Below, in pieces: positions 36,048 through 46,423 of a DNA stretch of 64,000 nucleotides. The notes under the pieces were generated by a model that saw only the letters and a list, made by a program, of their open reading frames with translations, was not told where the DNA came from and did not search any database. The translations under genes were made by a program, and so were the position numbers. This DNA is from Bacteroidales bacterium (GTDB taxonomy: Bacteria; Bacteroidota; Bacteroidia; Bacteroidales; UBA12077): positions 62,001 through 126,000 of the forward strand of contig JAEINU010000009.1 of NCBI GenBank assembly GCA_016342685.1, written 5' to 3'. Position 1 is the stretch's first letter. Each line of letters starts with the position of its first letter.

Positions 36048-36121
36048 TCTATATAATATTAGGGTTAATTAAATTATGTAATTATAAAGGTGTGAAAAAT
36101 ACCCTAGAAAACAAAGTAAGA

Positions 36122-37258
36122 TTATTCGAAAAATCTTCTTATTCTTTTTATTCCTTCGTCAATTTCTGACTTTTCTCTTGCAATATTCAATCGAACATAG
36201 TTTTTGGTCTTATCAGAAAAATGTTCTCCAGGAATAACAGCAACTTTTTCTTGATCGTACAAATCAATTGCAAACTTAAATCCATCCGAATACTTCTCAG
36301 GAAGTTTTGCCCATACAAAATACCCCCCTTTTGTTTCGGGGATTTCAAATCCAAGTTTCTTAAGTTCTGTTGATAAATGGTAAAACGAATCTTTTAATTT
36401 ATTTCTAAGACTTGACACATAATCAATCCCAAAATCATGTTTCCTTAAATACTCTACAACAGTCTGTTGCAAAATTGACGAAGCACACAATCCAGTATAA
36501 TCGTGAATGGATTTTATTTGTTGCATATGATCCTGATGCGCAATTAAATAACCAATTCGCCACCCTGTAATTGAAAATAATTTCGAAAAACTATTTGTGT
36601 AAAATATATTGGAGTTAAACTGATCTATAGGAACGTATGGTTTTTGATCGTAATACAACTCTTTATAAACTGCATCAAGAATAATGTATACATTTTCAGA
36701 TATACTTAACTCTAGTAAATTATTTATTTCTTTTCTAGACCAAACTTTTCCAAAAGGATTTCCTGGAGAGCCAAGAAAAATAATTTTCACATTATTTTCA
36801 ATACACGTTTTTTTTAATTTCTCAAAATCTATTGAAAAATCATCTTCGAAAGAAAAAGAAACAAAGTCGGTATTAAATATGCCGGGTAAATATTTATAGC
36901 TTTCGTAAACAGGATCGAAAGCCAGAGCTGAAAATGGTTTTGGAAGTATTTTATTAAAGTATGTGTATAATAAAGATAAGGCTTCAGTTCCGCCTTGCGT
37001 AATTAAAAAATCATCTTTAGCAAATGGGAATTCTGCTTGGTATTTCTCTAAAAGCAAGTCTAACAATTCATTATTACCATTCCCCGGAGCATATTGATGA
37101 ATTTTCTCATTCGTAATACTACTTAAAATATCGGTAAGCTCTTTTGGCGGATCAAATCCCGGAATTCCTTGAGCTAAATTTATACCACCCTGAGATTTTA
37201 CTTTATTGCTCATAAAACTGATGTATGAGCCAGTAGGTTTTTGATATTTATTTTGCAT
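36122..37258 (-). CDS. PLP-dependent aminotransferase class I/II (methionine/kynurenine type)
   Basis: A 378-residue PLP enzyme. The catalytic Lys is in TNSFSKLFSITGWRIGY, and GNPFGKVWS and FLGSPGNP are typical substrate and cofactor segments. I use the ATG at 37258: the longer frame to 37342 would add 28 odd residues and a large overlap with the CDF gene, while 37258 overlaps it by 11 bases. Closest recalled groups are methionine aminotransferase YbdL and kynurenine aminotransferase; the exact amino acid is not settled. It is coupled to the CDF transporter gene. Confidence 0.88.
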   Translation of the reverse strand: MQNKYQKPTGSYISFMSNKVKSQGGINLAQGIPGFDPPKELTDILSSITNEKIHQYAPGNGNNELLDLLLEKYQAEFPFAKDDFLITQGGTEALSLLYTYFNKILPKPFSALAFDPVYESYKYLPGIFNTDFVSFSFEDDFSIDFEKLKKTCIENNVKIIFLGSPGNPFGKVWSRKEINNLLELSISENVYIILDAVYKELYYDQKPYVPIDQFNSNIFYTNSFSKLFSITGWRIGYLIAHQDHMQQIKSIHDYTGLCASSILQQTVVEYLRKHDFGIDYVSSLRNKLKDSFYHLSTELKKLGFEIPETKGGYFVWAKLPEKYSDGFKFAIDLYDQEKVAVIPGEHFSDKTKNYVRLNIAREKSEIDEGIKRIRRFFE

Positions 37259-38210
37259 TTCTTTTCTTCTTACTACATTCATCTTCAATATTCTCGCGAG
37301 ACAAGCCAAATTTTTCTTTTTCAACGTTGCCTTCTGGCTCAATATGGACTAAAACATCGTATACATTTTCGACTCTCTTTCTAATATTGATTTCGACATC
37401 TTTAGAAATTTCATGCCCTTCTTCAATGCTTAACTTTCCATCAACTTCTATATCTAAATCAATTGTATATAAATTTGAATGCTTTCTTATTCTCACTCTA
37501 TGCGGATTTGCTCCTCCTACTTCTTCAACAGCATCAAAAACTTTATAATATAACTCAGGATTATTAGTTCCATCCATAAGTTCGAGACTTGTTTCCATAA
37601 AGATATCAAAACCTGCTTTCATAATCCAGATTCCAACTGCTAGTGCTGTAATCATATCCAAAACAGGAAGTTTAAATAACTGTGTAAATACTAACCCCAC
37701 TAAAACTGAAACCGATATTAAAATATCATTTCGCATGTTTTTTGCATTAGCAATTAACATATTACTTTCTATTTTCCTGCCAATTCTGAATTGATAAAAT
37801 GCTAATCCAGCTTTCGATAAGATTGAGATAATCGTAATATATATTGCTAGTAAAGCAGGGATTTCGTGTGGTTCATTTTTAATTAATCGTAAAAGAGTAG
37901 ATAAAAACAACTGTGCTCCAGCGAAAAAGATTACAAAACTTAATGCCTTTGTCGCAACTGCCTCCGCTCTATTATATCCGTATGGATATTTATAGTTTGG
38001 TGGCTTATTCATTATTCGAGCAGCAACCAATGTAATCATGTAAGTTAATATATCTGTTGCCGTATCAATTCCATCACCAATAACCGCCAAACTTCCTGAT
38101 ATAAACCCTATTGCAATTTTTGCAATCGCCAAGATTGAGTTTCCTATAATTCCAATCCACGAAGCTTTCTTTATACTCTGATTTCTATATTTTGAATTAA
38201 TTTTTGACAT
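37248..38210 (-). CDS. Cation diffusion facilitator (CDF) metal transporter
   Basis: A 320-residue inner-membrane transporter for divalent metals (Zn, Fe, Co or Mn). N-terminal membrane domain with GDGIDTATDILTYMIT (Asp-rich metal site) and YGYNRAEAVATKALSFVIFFAG, six helices in total, then a C-terminal cytoplasmic domain with IRKHSNLYTIDLDIEVDG and EEGHEISKDVE. A C-terminal His-rich loop is not seen, so the ion cannot be named. The stop codon overlaps the start of the aminotransferase gene by 11 bases. Confidence 0.93.
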   Translation of the reverse strand: MSKINSKYRNQSIKKASWIGIIGNSILAIAKIAIGFISGSLAVIGDGIDTATDILTYMITLVAARIMNKPPNYKYPYGYNRAEAVATKALSFVIFFAGAQLFLSTLLRLIKNEPHEIPALLAIYITIISILSKAGLAFYQFRIGRKIESNMLIANAKNMRNDILISVSVLVGLVFTQLFKLPVLDMITALAVGIWIMKAGFDIFMETSLELMDGTNNPELYYKVFDAVEEVGGANPHRVRIRKHSNLYTIDLDIEVDGKLSIEEGHEISKDVEINIRKRVENVYDVLVHIEPEGNVEKEKFGLSRENIEDECSKKKRNAK

Positions 38211-38277
38211 AAAACAAAGTTAGAATAAATATTAAATAAGAACCAATTGAAAAAATAGATTCCAGCACTGCCTTATT

Positions 38278-38369
38278 TGTCATTCCGGGCTTGACCTGGA
38301 ATCTATTGAATTAAAAAAAAATTCCCGCGTTACTCACTTTATTCGTGAAAGAAGTTCGCGGGAATGACA
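38278..38369. repeat. REP-like palindromic intergenic element
   Basis: TGTCATTCC (38278-38286) pairs with GGAATGACA (38361-38369), enclosing two inner hairpins: ATTCCGGG-CTTGA-CCTGGAAT and ATTCCCGCG (38321-38329) with CGCGGGAAT (38357-38365). No gene is inside. Dispersed palindromes of this look are common in intergenic DNA. It lies between lepA and the CDF gene. Confidence 0.65.
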
Positions 38370-38393
38370 GTATTATTTTACTTATATTTCTTT

Positions 38394-40181
38394 CTAATCT
38401 AATTTAAGTACAGCTAAAAATGCTTGTTGTGGAACTTCTACATTACCAACCTGACGCATTCGTTTCTTTCCTTTTTTCTGTTTTTCAAGAAGCTTACGCT
38501 TACGCGTGATATCGCCACCATAACATTTTGCAGTAACATCTTTACGTACCGCTTTAACTGTTTCACGAGCAATAATTTTTGCTCCAATTGCTGCTTGAAT
38601 TGCAATATCAAATTGTTGACGTGGAATTAATTCCTTCAGCTTTTCGCACATTCTACGTCCAAAATTGTATGCATTATCCTTATGGATTAATGTTGATAAA
38701 GCATCAACCATTTCTCCATTTAATAATATGTCTAATCTTGCTAAAGTGGCTCTTTCGTATCCTGTTTGGTGATAATCGAAAGAAGCATATCCACGAGAAA
38801 TACTTTTTAGTTTATCATAAAAATCAAAAACAATTTCCGCTAAAGGCATTTCAAATGCTACCTCAACACGATCGTTTGGTAAATAAACCTGATTTTTAAG
38901 TACACCACGTTTATCTATACACAGTTTCATTATTTGTCCAACATATTCTGTTTGAGAAATAATTTGTGCTCTTATATAAGGTTCTTCGATATAATCCAAT
39001 TGTGTAACATCAGGTAATCCAGAAGGATTATGAACGTCCATCAATTCACCTTTTGTAGTATATGCTTTATACGAAACGTTAGGAACTGTTGTAATAACAT
39101 CCATGTCGAATTCACGATCGAGACGCTCCTGAATAATTTCCATATGTAATAATCCCAGAAATCCACAACGGAAACCAAAACCTAAAGCTGCAGAAGATTC
39201 AGGTTCAAATGTTAAAGAAGCATCATTTAATTGAAGTTTCTCCATTGATTCACGAAGATCCTCATAATCATCGGCATCGATTGGATAAATACCTGCGAAA
39301 ACCATCGGTTTTACATCTTCGAAACCGTCAATTGCTTTTTCGCAAGGGTTTATTTTATTCGTTAAAGTATCTCCTACTTTTACTTCCTTCGCAGTTTTTA
39401 TTCCTGAAATAATATATCCAACATCACCCGCCTTTAATACTTGACGAGGTTCTTGCTTATATTTCAACATCCCTATTTCTTCAGCAGAATATTCCTTTTC
39501 TGTAGCAAAGAACTTTACCAAATCACCTTTTCTTATTGATCCATTCTGAATTTTAATATAAGCTTCAATACCGCGATATTGATTAAAAACAGAATCAAAT
39601 ACAAGTGCTTGCAAGGGAGCTTCTGGATCACCTTTTGGCGCTGGAACTTTTTTAACAACAGTTTCTAATATTTTATCAATACCAATGCCTGTTTTCCCAC
39701 TTGCACTAATAATATCTTCTGGAGTACCTCCAATTAATTCAATTATCTGATCTGTTACTTCTTCGGGCATTGCTGCATCTAAATCCATTTTATTTAAAAT
39801 AGGAATGATCTCGAGATCATGTTCCATGGCTAAAAATACATTGGAAATAGTTTGTGCTTGCACACCTTGTGTTGCATCTACAATCAATAATGCACCTTCA
39901 CACGCAGCGATTGATCGAGATACTTCGTAAGAAAAATCAACATGTCCAGGAGTATCAATTAAGTTCAAGACATAATCTTTGCCTTCATACTTATAATCCA
40001 TCTGAATGGCATGACTTTTAATCGTAATCCCACGTTCTCTCTCTAAATCCATGTCATCCAACATCTGATCTTGGTAATCGCGATCGGAAACAGAACCTGT
40101 AGCTTGTAAAAGCCTATCTGCCAACGTACTCTTCCCATGATCGATATGAGCTATTATGCAAAAATTTCTTATGTTATCCAT
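38394..40181 (-). CDS. lepA: Elongation factor 4 (back-translocase)
   Basis: A 595-residue ribosomal GTPase. G-domain motifs: [15 protein letters not shown] (P loop), DTPGHVDF (G3), NKMDLDAA (G4); then the EF-G-like domains and the LepA-specific C-terminus ending [20 protein letters not shown]. It acts on stalled ribosomes. Usual length. Monocistronic; upstream lies a gene-free stretch before the four-helix-bundle gene. Confidence 0.97.
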   Translation of the reverse strand: MDNIRNFCIIAHIDHGKSTLADRLLQATGSVSDRDYQDQMLDDMDLERERGITIKSHAIQMDYKYEGKDYVLNLIDTPGHVDFSYEVSRSIAACEGALLIVDATQGVQAQTISNVFLAMEHDLEIIPILNKMDLDAAMPEEVTDQIIELIGGTPEDIISASGKTGIGIDKILETVVKKVPAPKGDPEAPLQALVFDSVFNQYRGIEAYIKIQNGSIRKGDLVKFFATEKEYSAEEIGMLKYKQEPRQVLKAGDVGYIISGIKTAKEVKVGDTLTNKINPCEKAIDGFEDVKPMVFAGIYPIDADDYEDLRESMEKLQLNDASLTFEPESSAALGFGFRCGFLGLLHMEIIQERLDREFDMDVITTVPNVSYKAYTTKGELMDVHNPSGLPDVTQLDYIEEPYIRAQIISQTEYVGQIMKLCIDKRGVLKNQVYLPNDRVEVAFEMPLAEIVFDFYDKLKSISRGYASFDYHQTGYERATLARLDILLNGEMVDALSTLIHKDNAYNFGRRMCEKLKELIPRQQFDIAIQAAIGAKIIARETVKAVRKDVTAKCYGGDITRKRKLLEKQKKGKKRMRQVGNVEVPQQAFLAVLKLD

Positions 40182-40299
40182 AAAAGTATAATATATTAAC
40201 TTCCACTATTTTACAATCAAGAATCCAAAAAGTTCCTGAATTTGCAAAGATAATTAATAAATGAAACCTACTACCAACAATTTACGAATTGTTTCTTGA

Positions 40300-40326
40300 T
40301 ACTGGTTTCTCGTTGCTGGTTAATTG
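40300..40326. repeat. Left mosaic flank of the four-helix-bundle gene
   Basis: TACTGGTTTCTCGTTGCTGG and on to GTTAATTG. Its TACTGGTTTCT unit is inverted at the right flank (40711-40724) and its GTTGCYGGTTA unit is also present there, but permuted. Confidence 0.5.
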
Positions 40327-40694
40327 TTGAACTTGTTCCAATTATTCTGGACATATTGAATAAACTTATTGATCTTTTTTCCCAATATATTATATTGTTC
40401 AATTAAATCAGTTAATGGTTTGTCGCTAAAGTGTATATCGCTTATCATACTTATCTGTGAAATTGCTTCATCGCAAGAACTTTGAGAATAAGTTAAAAAC
40501 CGAATAAAATCATCTTTATAACGTTTTCTACCATATCCTTCAACAATATTATCTTTAATACTTTTAGTTGATCTTCTAACCTGACTGCCTTGTTCATAAA
40601 GCTCATATTTGGGCAAAGTAAGAGTTATTTTATGAACTTTTATTGCTAAATCATAAGCTGTCTTATAAACATCTAAATCTTTATAACTTTTCAT
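40320..40694 (-). CDS. Four-helix-bundle protein (23S rRNA intervening-sequence type)
   Basis: A 124-residue all-helical protein: KSYKDLDVYKTAYDLAIKVHKI, EQGSQVRRSTKSIKDNIVEGYGR and a middle FIRFLTYSQSSCDEAISQI match the family often called four helix bundle or S23. Relatives occur in rRNA intervening sequences and as Avd proteins of diversity-generating retroelements; function here is unknown. Inverted mosaic repeats flank the gene, typical of its dispersal through Bacteroidota genomes. No reverse transcriptase is nearby, so a retroelement role is not supported. Confidence 0.85.
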   Translation of the reverse strand: MKSYKDLDVYKTAYDLAIKVHKITLTLPKYELYEQGSQVRRSTKSIKDNIVEGYGRKRYKDDFIRFLTYSQSSCDEAISQISMISDIHFSDKPLTDLIEQYNILGKKINKFIQYVQNNWNKFNN

Positions 40695-40707
40695 TCTATC
40701 AATTTAA

Positions 40708-40736
40708 TAAACAAGAAACCAGTAACCGGCAACCAA
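40708..40736. repeat. Right mosaic flank of the four-helix-bundle gene
   Basis: TAAACAAGAAACCAGTAACC and GGCAACCAATT, an inverted and permuted version of the left flank. The complement reads GTTGCCGG-TTACTGGTTTCTTG. Confidence 0.5.
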
Positions 40737-40747
40737 TTATTTGTTTG

Positions 40748-42322
40748 TTACTTTTTCTTCTTCAACTTATAAGCATTATGATCTTTACCTAAATAATAAT
40801 TTGACCATCCGGAAGTATCTTGTAGCTCACTGTTTTTTATAACAGGCTGCTCAGGTAAGAGTTCAACATTTGCGCCATCAAAATATCTATTTCGCGAATA
40901 TGCTTTAACCCAAATACAATCCTTATTGCGTTCCGACACCTCGCAACGATCATCTGAGCTTCCACCACAAGGACCATTCCTCTGATTTTTTGCACATTGC
41001 GACTGTGGACATAAATAAGTAATATCGGGTAAAGAACAATCGCCGCATTCTCTGCAATTAAATAATGCAGCTTTAATCATTCTTTCGTTAAAGTATGTAA
41101 ATCGTTTTAATCCTTTAAATGATTTCTTTTCTAAAGTCTTATACTTGAATACATTTAATCCAAATCCGGGAGATTTCTGATTAAAAAGCATGGTATGAAC
41201 CAAACGATTAAATCTGTAATTCAGGTTTACATGCTTTTTAGATTTTCTTTTTTTATATGTAGTAATTTTAGGATTCAAATTCTTCGAATCGGCTAAGTTT
41301 GTTTTAGAATCTTCATTATATAAATAAAACTCTTTAGGAGCTGGATTTGTAAGTTCTGGAACGAAATCATGCCAGTTGGAATTTTTTAATTCATTCGCTC
41401 TTTCGAGTATTGCAGCAAAATCTTCAAACTTCTCTGTACCACCTATATATGCTCCTTTATAGCCCATTTGCTTAAAGGCAACATACTGCATTGCTGCTAA
41501 TTCAATAAAATATTTTTTCCCTTTATCTTCTGATTTTTTTTCTTTATTAATTCGAGCTAAAAACTCATCTGAAACTTTACATCCAGGAATTAATCCTTTA
41601 TTGAAAATATTTGCAACTCCTCCGGTTAACTTATATATATTCCCAATAACTGGAACTGACAGATTATTTTCTTGTAACCAAGTAATTAATTCATGCGATT
41701 TTCGAATATCATAACCTAATTGCGGAATAATGTAATTTGCTCCTGCTTCTATTTTCATTTTCAACTTTGCATATTGCATCATTTGTTCTGCTTCGGTTGT
41801 TTTAAAAGGAGAAACAGCACAACCTAAGAAGAAATTTGTTTTATCAAGATCAATATGAGAACCAGGTTTCCGTCCATTTACCTGAAGCCCACTATTCATG
41901 TTAGATAGCATTTTAAGCAATGCTACAGAATCAAGATCAAAAACCGGCTGAGCAACTCCGTTGTAACCATCGATCGGATAATCGCCGGTAAGTGCTAATA
42001 AATTATCGAAACCATCGTTAGCATATTTCCAAGCAACACTCTCCAAAGCATTGCGATTCATATCTTTACAAGTGATATGAATAATCGCATTCTTTTTCTT
42101 TTCCTGAATTAATTTACCTAAACCATCGGGTGCAGACATAATATTTCCACCTGCATTCTCAGTTACCGAAATCCAATCCACTCTTTCATCAGCAATTAAA
42201 TCTTCGGTATATCTTACAATCTTTTTACTGCCTTCTTGTTGCAATATTCCTCTTGTAGTAACTAATTCAGCTCCAATTAAAAATTTATCTTTATCCTCAA
42301 ATAATTCTTTAAGTTTTTTCAT
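40748..42322 (-). CDS. Methylenetetrahydrofolate reductase with Cys-rich C-terminal domain
   Basis: About 524 residues from the ATG at 42322, 5 bases after metH (the longer frame to 42355 would overlap it). Residues about 20-320 form an MTHFR (MetF) TIM barrel; the segments LALTGDYP and NYIIPQLGYD fit its flavin and folate sites. Residues about 400-480 carry a dense Cys cluster NCRECGDCSLPD, LCPQSQCAK, GPCGGSSDDRCEV, the MTHFR_C domain found as MetV in acetogens. Fusion of both in one chain is the notable feature. It makes 5-methyl-THF for the adjacent MetH. Confidence 0.88.
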   Translation of the reverse strand: MKKLKELFEDKDKFLIGAELVTTRGILQQEGSKKIVRYTEDLIADERVDWISVTENAGGNIMSAPDGLGKLIQEKKKNAIIHITCKDMNRNALESVAWKYANDGFDNLLALTGDYPIDGYNGVAQPVFDLDSVALLKMLSNMNSGLQVNGRKPGSHIDLDKTNFFLGCAVSPFKTTEAEQMMQYAKLKMKIEAGANYIIPQLGYDIRKSHELITWLQENNLSVPVIGNIYKLTGGVANIFNKGLIPGCKVSDEFLARINKEKKSEDKGKKYFIELAAMQYVAFKQMGYKGAYIGGTEKFEDFAAILERANELKNSNWHDFVPELTNPAPKEFYLYNEDSKTNLADSKNLNPKITTYKKRKSKKHVNLNYRFNRLVHTMLFNQKSPGFGLNVFKYKTLEKKSFKGLKRFTYFNERMIKAALFNCRECGDCSLPDITYLCPQSQCAKNQRNGPCGGSSDDRCEVSERNKDCIWVKAYSRNRYFDGANVELLPEQPVIKNSELQDTSGWSNYYLGKDHNAYKLKKKK

Positions 42323-42327
42323 TCTAT

Positions 42328-45300
42328 CTAATAATTCAAATTCGTAGCCAACCATTTTTCCACTTCTTCCACACTCATATTTTTTCTTTGGGCATAATTT
42401 TCAACCTGATCTTTACTAATTTTCTGAACACTAAAATATTTTGATTCAGGATGAGCAAAATACAATCCACTAACAGATGCACCAGGGTTCATCATAAAGC
42501 TTTCAGTTAATTTAACTTGTATATTCTTTTCTGCTTTTAATAGTTCAAAAATGGTTTTTTTCTCGGTATGATCAGGACAAGCAGGATAACCAGCAGCAGG
42601 TCTAATTCCGCTAAAATTTTCTCGAATTAGCTCTGTTACATCCAAGTTCTCTTTTGGAGCATAGGCCCAATAATCTTTTCGTACTTTTTGATGCAACAAT
42701 TCGGCAAAAGCTTCGGCTAAACGATCGGCTAAAATCTTTAGCATAATTGCACTATAATCATCATTCTTTGCTTTAAACTTTTCAACATGCTCTTCTATTC
42801 CAATTCCACATGTTACAGCAAAAACTCCAATGTAATCTTTAATTCCAGTTTCTTTTGGGGCAATAAAATCGGAAAGGCAAGCATTACTTTCTTCTTCTTT
42901 TAATTGCTGATTTCTTAAATGATATAGAACTTTAGCAACATTCTCTCTGCTTTCATCTTCGTACACTTCAATATCATCGCCAATAGAATTTGCAGGATAA
43001 ATCCCGAACACGGCACTCGCTGTTAGCATCTTATTATCAATAATTTGATTTAACATTTCCTGTGCATCATCGTATAATTTTTTAGCTTCTTCGCCTTTAA
43101 CAGGATCATCAAAAATCTTAGGATACTTTCCACTAACCTCCCAAGCATGGAAAAAGAATGTCCAATCGATATATTCTGCAATTTCTTTTAAAGAATAATC
43201 TGTTAAAACGTTATTCCCTATAGCTTTAGGTGAAGCAATAAGTGACTTCTCCCAATTGATATTCATTTTATTTTTTCTTGCTTGATCAAGATTAACATGC
43301 GTTTCTCCAGCTTGCTTAGCCTGATTTCTCTCTCTTAGAACACGATACTCTTCAATAAGCTCTTTTAAATAATCTTGTTTTAAAGTTGCAGAAAGTAAGT
43401 TGCGAACAACACCCACGCTTTTTGAAGCATCCTTAACATGAATAGGAGGCACATCAAGTTCTGGGGCAATTTTCACTGCTGTATGAATTTTCGAAGTTGT
43501 TGCTCCTCCAACCATTAATGGAATATGAACATTTCTTCGTTTCATTTCTTCAGCTACATGAACCATTTCTTCTAATGATGGAGTAATTAATCCACTTAAT
43601 CCAATCACATCGACATTTTCTTTGATTGCAGTATCAATAATTTTTTCGGCAGAAACCATTACTCCTAAATCAATAATTTCGTAATTATTACACGCCAAAA
43701 CAACACCAACAATATTCTTTCCAATATCATGAACATCACCTTTAACTGTTGCCATCAAAACTTTTCCTGCAGCACTTGTTTTACCCGAAAGTCTTTTTTC
43801 TTCTTCAATAAATGGCAACAAATAAGCAACGGCTTTTTTCATTACACGAGCACTTTTTACAACCTGTGGTAAAAACATTTTTCCCGATCCAAATAAGTCA
43901 CCCACAGTATTCATTCCATCCATTAAAGGCTGTTCAATAATCTCCAATGACTGATTGAAAAACTTTCTGGCTTCTTCAACATCCACATCAATAAAATCGG
44001 TTATTCCTTTTACCAATGCATAAGATAATCGTTCTTGAACAGGTTTTTCTCTCCACTCATCTTTCTTTTCTTCCTTTTTATCAGTAGCAACTATCTTTTC
44101 GGCAAAAACAATTAAACGTTCGGTTGCATCTTTCCTTCTATTCAAAACAACATCTTCAATTAACTGAAGTAAATCTTTTGGAATATCATCGTAAACTTCT
44201 AACATTCCGGGGTTTACAATTCCCATATCCATCCCTTCATTTATTGCATGAAATAAGAACGCTGAGTGCATTGCTTCACGCACAGTATTATTTCCCCGAA
44301 ACGAAAACGACAGATTACTTACTCCACCACTAATCTTTGCATGTGGTAAGTTTTCCTTAATCCATTTTGTAGCTTTAATAAAATTAACCGCATAATTATT
44401 ATGTTCTTCGATTCCGGTAGCAACAGCTAATACATTCGGATCAAAAATGATATTTTCAGGTGCAAAACCAACTTTCTCTGTAAGTATTCGATATGATTTC
44501 TCTGCTATCTCAATTTTACGTTCATAAGTATCTGCTTGTCCTTTTTCGTCGAACAACATCACAACTGTTGCTGCCCCATATCTACGAATAAGTTTAGCAT
44601 AGCGCATAAATACCTCTTCGCCTTCTTTTAAACTTATTGAGTTTACAATAGATTTTCCTTGTACACATTTAAGTCCTGCCTCGATCACACTCCATTTCGA
44701 AGAATCGATCATGATAGGCAGTTTAGAAATATCTGGTTCGGAAGCAATCAAATTCAGAAATTTTGTCATTGAAGCTTCAGAATCTAACATACCTTCATCC
44801 ATACAAACATCAATAACCTGAGCTCCATTTCCAACCTGATTTCGAGCTATTGATAATGCTTCATCGAATTTTTTTTCTTTTATTAATCGTAAGAACTTTC
44901 TTGATCCGGATACATTGGTTCTCTCACCAACATTAACAAAATTACTTTCTTTAGAAACGGTTAAAGGTTCTAAACCACTTAAACGAGTCAAAGCTTCTAT
45001 TTTAGGTAACTTCCGTGGCGGATATTTTTCGGCAATCTCGGCAATTTTCTTTATATGCATAGGATTTGTACCACAGCAACCACCAATGATATTTATAAAA
45101 CCATCTTTTAAATATCCTTCAACTATATCAACCATTTGCTGAGCAGATTGATCGTACTCACCAAACTGATTTGGCAACCCTGCATTTGGATGTGCACTAA
45201 CATGGAATTTTGAGATCCTCGATAATTCTTCAACATGCTGTCGTAATTGCTCAGCTCCAAAAGCACAATTTAATCCTACACTCAACAAATCAACATGCGA

Positions 45301-46002
45301 TACTGAATTATAAAATGCTTCTAAAGTTTGCCCGGAAAGAGTTCTTCCACTGACATCAGCAAGTGTACCTGAGATCATTACCGGAAATATTATTCCCTTA
45401 TTTTCGAATAGCTCTTCGATCGCAAATAAAGCAGCTTTTGCATTTAGGGTATCAAAAATAGTTTCAACAATAAGAACATCTACGCCACCATCTATTAAAC
45501 CTTCAGCTTGTTCGTAATATGCTTCTTTCATGTCGTCGAAATTAACAGCACGAAACCCGGGATCATTTACATCAGGAGACATTGATGTAGTGCGATTTGT
45601 TGGTCCCATTGAACCCACAACAAACTTCTCTTTACCAGGATTTTGCTTCATAAAATCAGCAACAGCTTTTTTAGCAATTTTTGCCGATTCGAAGTTTATC
45701 TCATAAGCAAGACTTTCCATATGATAATCTGCCATTGAGATTTTATTTGCATTAAAAGTATTTGTCTCAATTAAATCGGCTCCGGCTTCAAGATATTCTG
45801 TATGAATATTCTCAATGATTTTCGGATTTGTTAATGATAGTAAATCATTATTACCTTTAACCTCAAAATCGTAATCTTTGAAACGTACCCCTCGATAATC
45901 TTCTTCTTTTAATTTATGCCGTTGGATCATTGTACCCATTGCACCATCAAGTACCAATATTCTTTTAGTAAGTTCTGTTTTTATTCTTTCAACATGATTC
46001 AT
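42328..46002 (-). CDS. metH: Cobalamin-dependent methionine synthase
   Basis: A full-length 1224-residue enzyme in four modules: homocysteine-binding barrel (1-320, Zn cysteines in GLNCAFG and [10 protein letters not shown]), pterin-binding barrel (350-620, [13 protein letters not shown]-like), B12-binding domain (about 650-890, [14 protein letters not shown] with the cobalt-ligating His near 759) and the SAM-dependent reactivation domain (to the end, with [15 protein letters not shown]). It methylates homocysteine with 5-methyl-THF. Downstream and 5 bases away is its reductase. No cobalamin riboswitch is visible in the gap upstream. Confidence 0.97.
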   Translation of the reverse strand: MNHVERIKTELTKRILVLDGAMGTMIQRHKLKEEDYRGVRFKDYDFEVKGNNDLLSLTNPKIIENIHTEYLEAGADLIETNTFNANKISMADYHMESLAYEINFESAKIAKKAVADFMKQNPGKEKFVVGSMGPTNRTTSMSPDVNDPGFRAVNFDDMKEAYYEQAEGLIDGGVDVLIVETIFDTLNAKAALFAIEELFENKGIIFPVMISGTLADVSGRTLSGQTLEAFYNSVSHVDLLSVGLNCAFGAEQLRQHVEELSRISKFHVSAHPNAGLPNQFGEYDQSAQQMVDIVEGYLKDGFINIIGGCCGTNPMHIKKIAEIAEKYPPRKLPKIEALTRLSGLEPLTVSKESNFVNVGERTNVSGSRKFLRLIKEKKFDEALSIARNQVGNGAQVIDVCMDEGMLDSEASMTKFLNLIASEPDISKLPIMIDSSKWSVIEAGLKCVQGKSIVNSISLKEGEEVFMRYAKLIRRYGAATVVMLFDEKGQADTYERKIEIAEKSYRILTEKVGFAPENIIFDPNVLAVATGIEEHNNYAVNFIKATKWIKENLPHAKISGGVSNLSFSFRGNNTVREAMHSAFLFHAINEGMDMGIVNPGMLEVYDDIPKDLLQLIEDVVLNRRKDATERLIVFAEKIVATDKKEEKKDEWREKPVQERLSYALVKGITDFIDVDVEEARKFFNQSLEIIEQPLMDGMNTVGDLFGSGKMFLPQVVKSARVMKKAVAYLLPFIEEEKRLSGKTSAAGKVLMATVKGDVHDIGKNIVGVVLACNNYEIIDLGVMVSAEKIIDTAIKENVDVIGLSGLITPSLEEMVHVAEEMKRRNVHIPLMVGGATTSKIHTAVKIAPELDVPPIHVKDASKSVGVVRNLLSATLKQDYLKELIEEYRVLRERNQAKQAGETHVNLDQARKNKMNINWEKSLIASPKAIGNNVLTDYSLKEIAEYIDWTFFFHAWEVSGKYPKIFDDPVKGEEAKKLYDDAQEMLNQIIDNKMLTASAVFGIYPANSIGDDIEVYEDESRENVAKVLYHLRNQQLKEEESNACLSDFIAPKETGIKDYIGVFAVTCGIGIEEHVEKFKAKNDDYSAIMLKILADRLAEAFAELLHQKVRKDYWAYAPKENLDVTELIRENFSGIRPAAGYPACPDHTEKKTIFELLKAEKNIQVKLTESFMMNPGASVSGLYFAHPESKYFSVQKISKDQVENYAQRKNMSVEEVEKWLATNLNY

Positions 46003-46423
46003 TTTCTTATTTTTAAACTTGTCCTTCTTTGATAAACTTAGAATGACAATGATTACTAAATTAAATTGCTGGTCACACTGAGCCTGTCGAAGTGTGATTT
46101 TTATGATTTGATAATCTTTTATTTATAATACCTGTATAATATGATTTATCTGAGCATTTTAAAATATAAACATAATATGTTTTCATAGTTATATTTATTT
46201 ATGTCTATCCTTCGACAAGCTCAGGATGACAGCAAGCTTACAATTCAGTCAACATTCTTCAATAGATTCAGAATAGCACTTTATTTTTTCTTCCATGTTC
46301 ATTCTTCGACAAGCTCAGGATGACATTACTTTCTATTATTAATCTTAGGTTATCAGAATAAGCCTGTCAAAGTTTTAAAAACTTCCATCCGAATTTACAA
46401 AATACTTATATATTATCAACAAA
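46003..46423. other. 421-bp gap with four dispersed-repeat copies
   Basis: Between hom and metH. Copies of the CTTCGACAAGCTCAG-type repeat lie at 46023-46048 (degenerate), 46071-46092 (inverted), 46210-46231 and 46304-46325. No frame, tRNA, riboswitch or clear promoter was recognised. It may hold structured RNA inside the met transcript. Confidence 0.6.
46210..46325. repeat. Two direct copies of the dispersed 22-bp repeat
   Basis: 46210-46231 and 46304-46325 share CTTCGACAAGCTCAG then GATGACA, 94 bases apart in the same direction. Confidence 0.7.

Noticed and set aside
38579-38899. Plus-strand frame inside lepA
   Set aside because: Opposite strand of a clear LepA sequence with no own start signal and low-complexity content.
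46003-46423. Cobalamin riboswitch before metH
   Set aside because: No B12 box or GCCACTG-type core was seen; the gap is filled by dispersed repeats.
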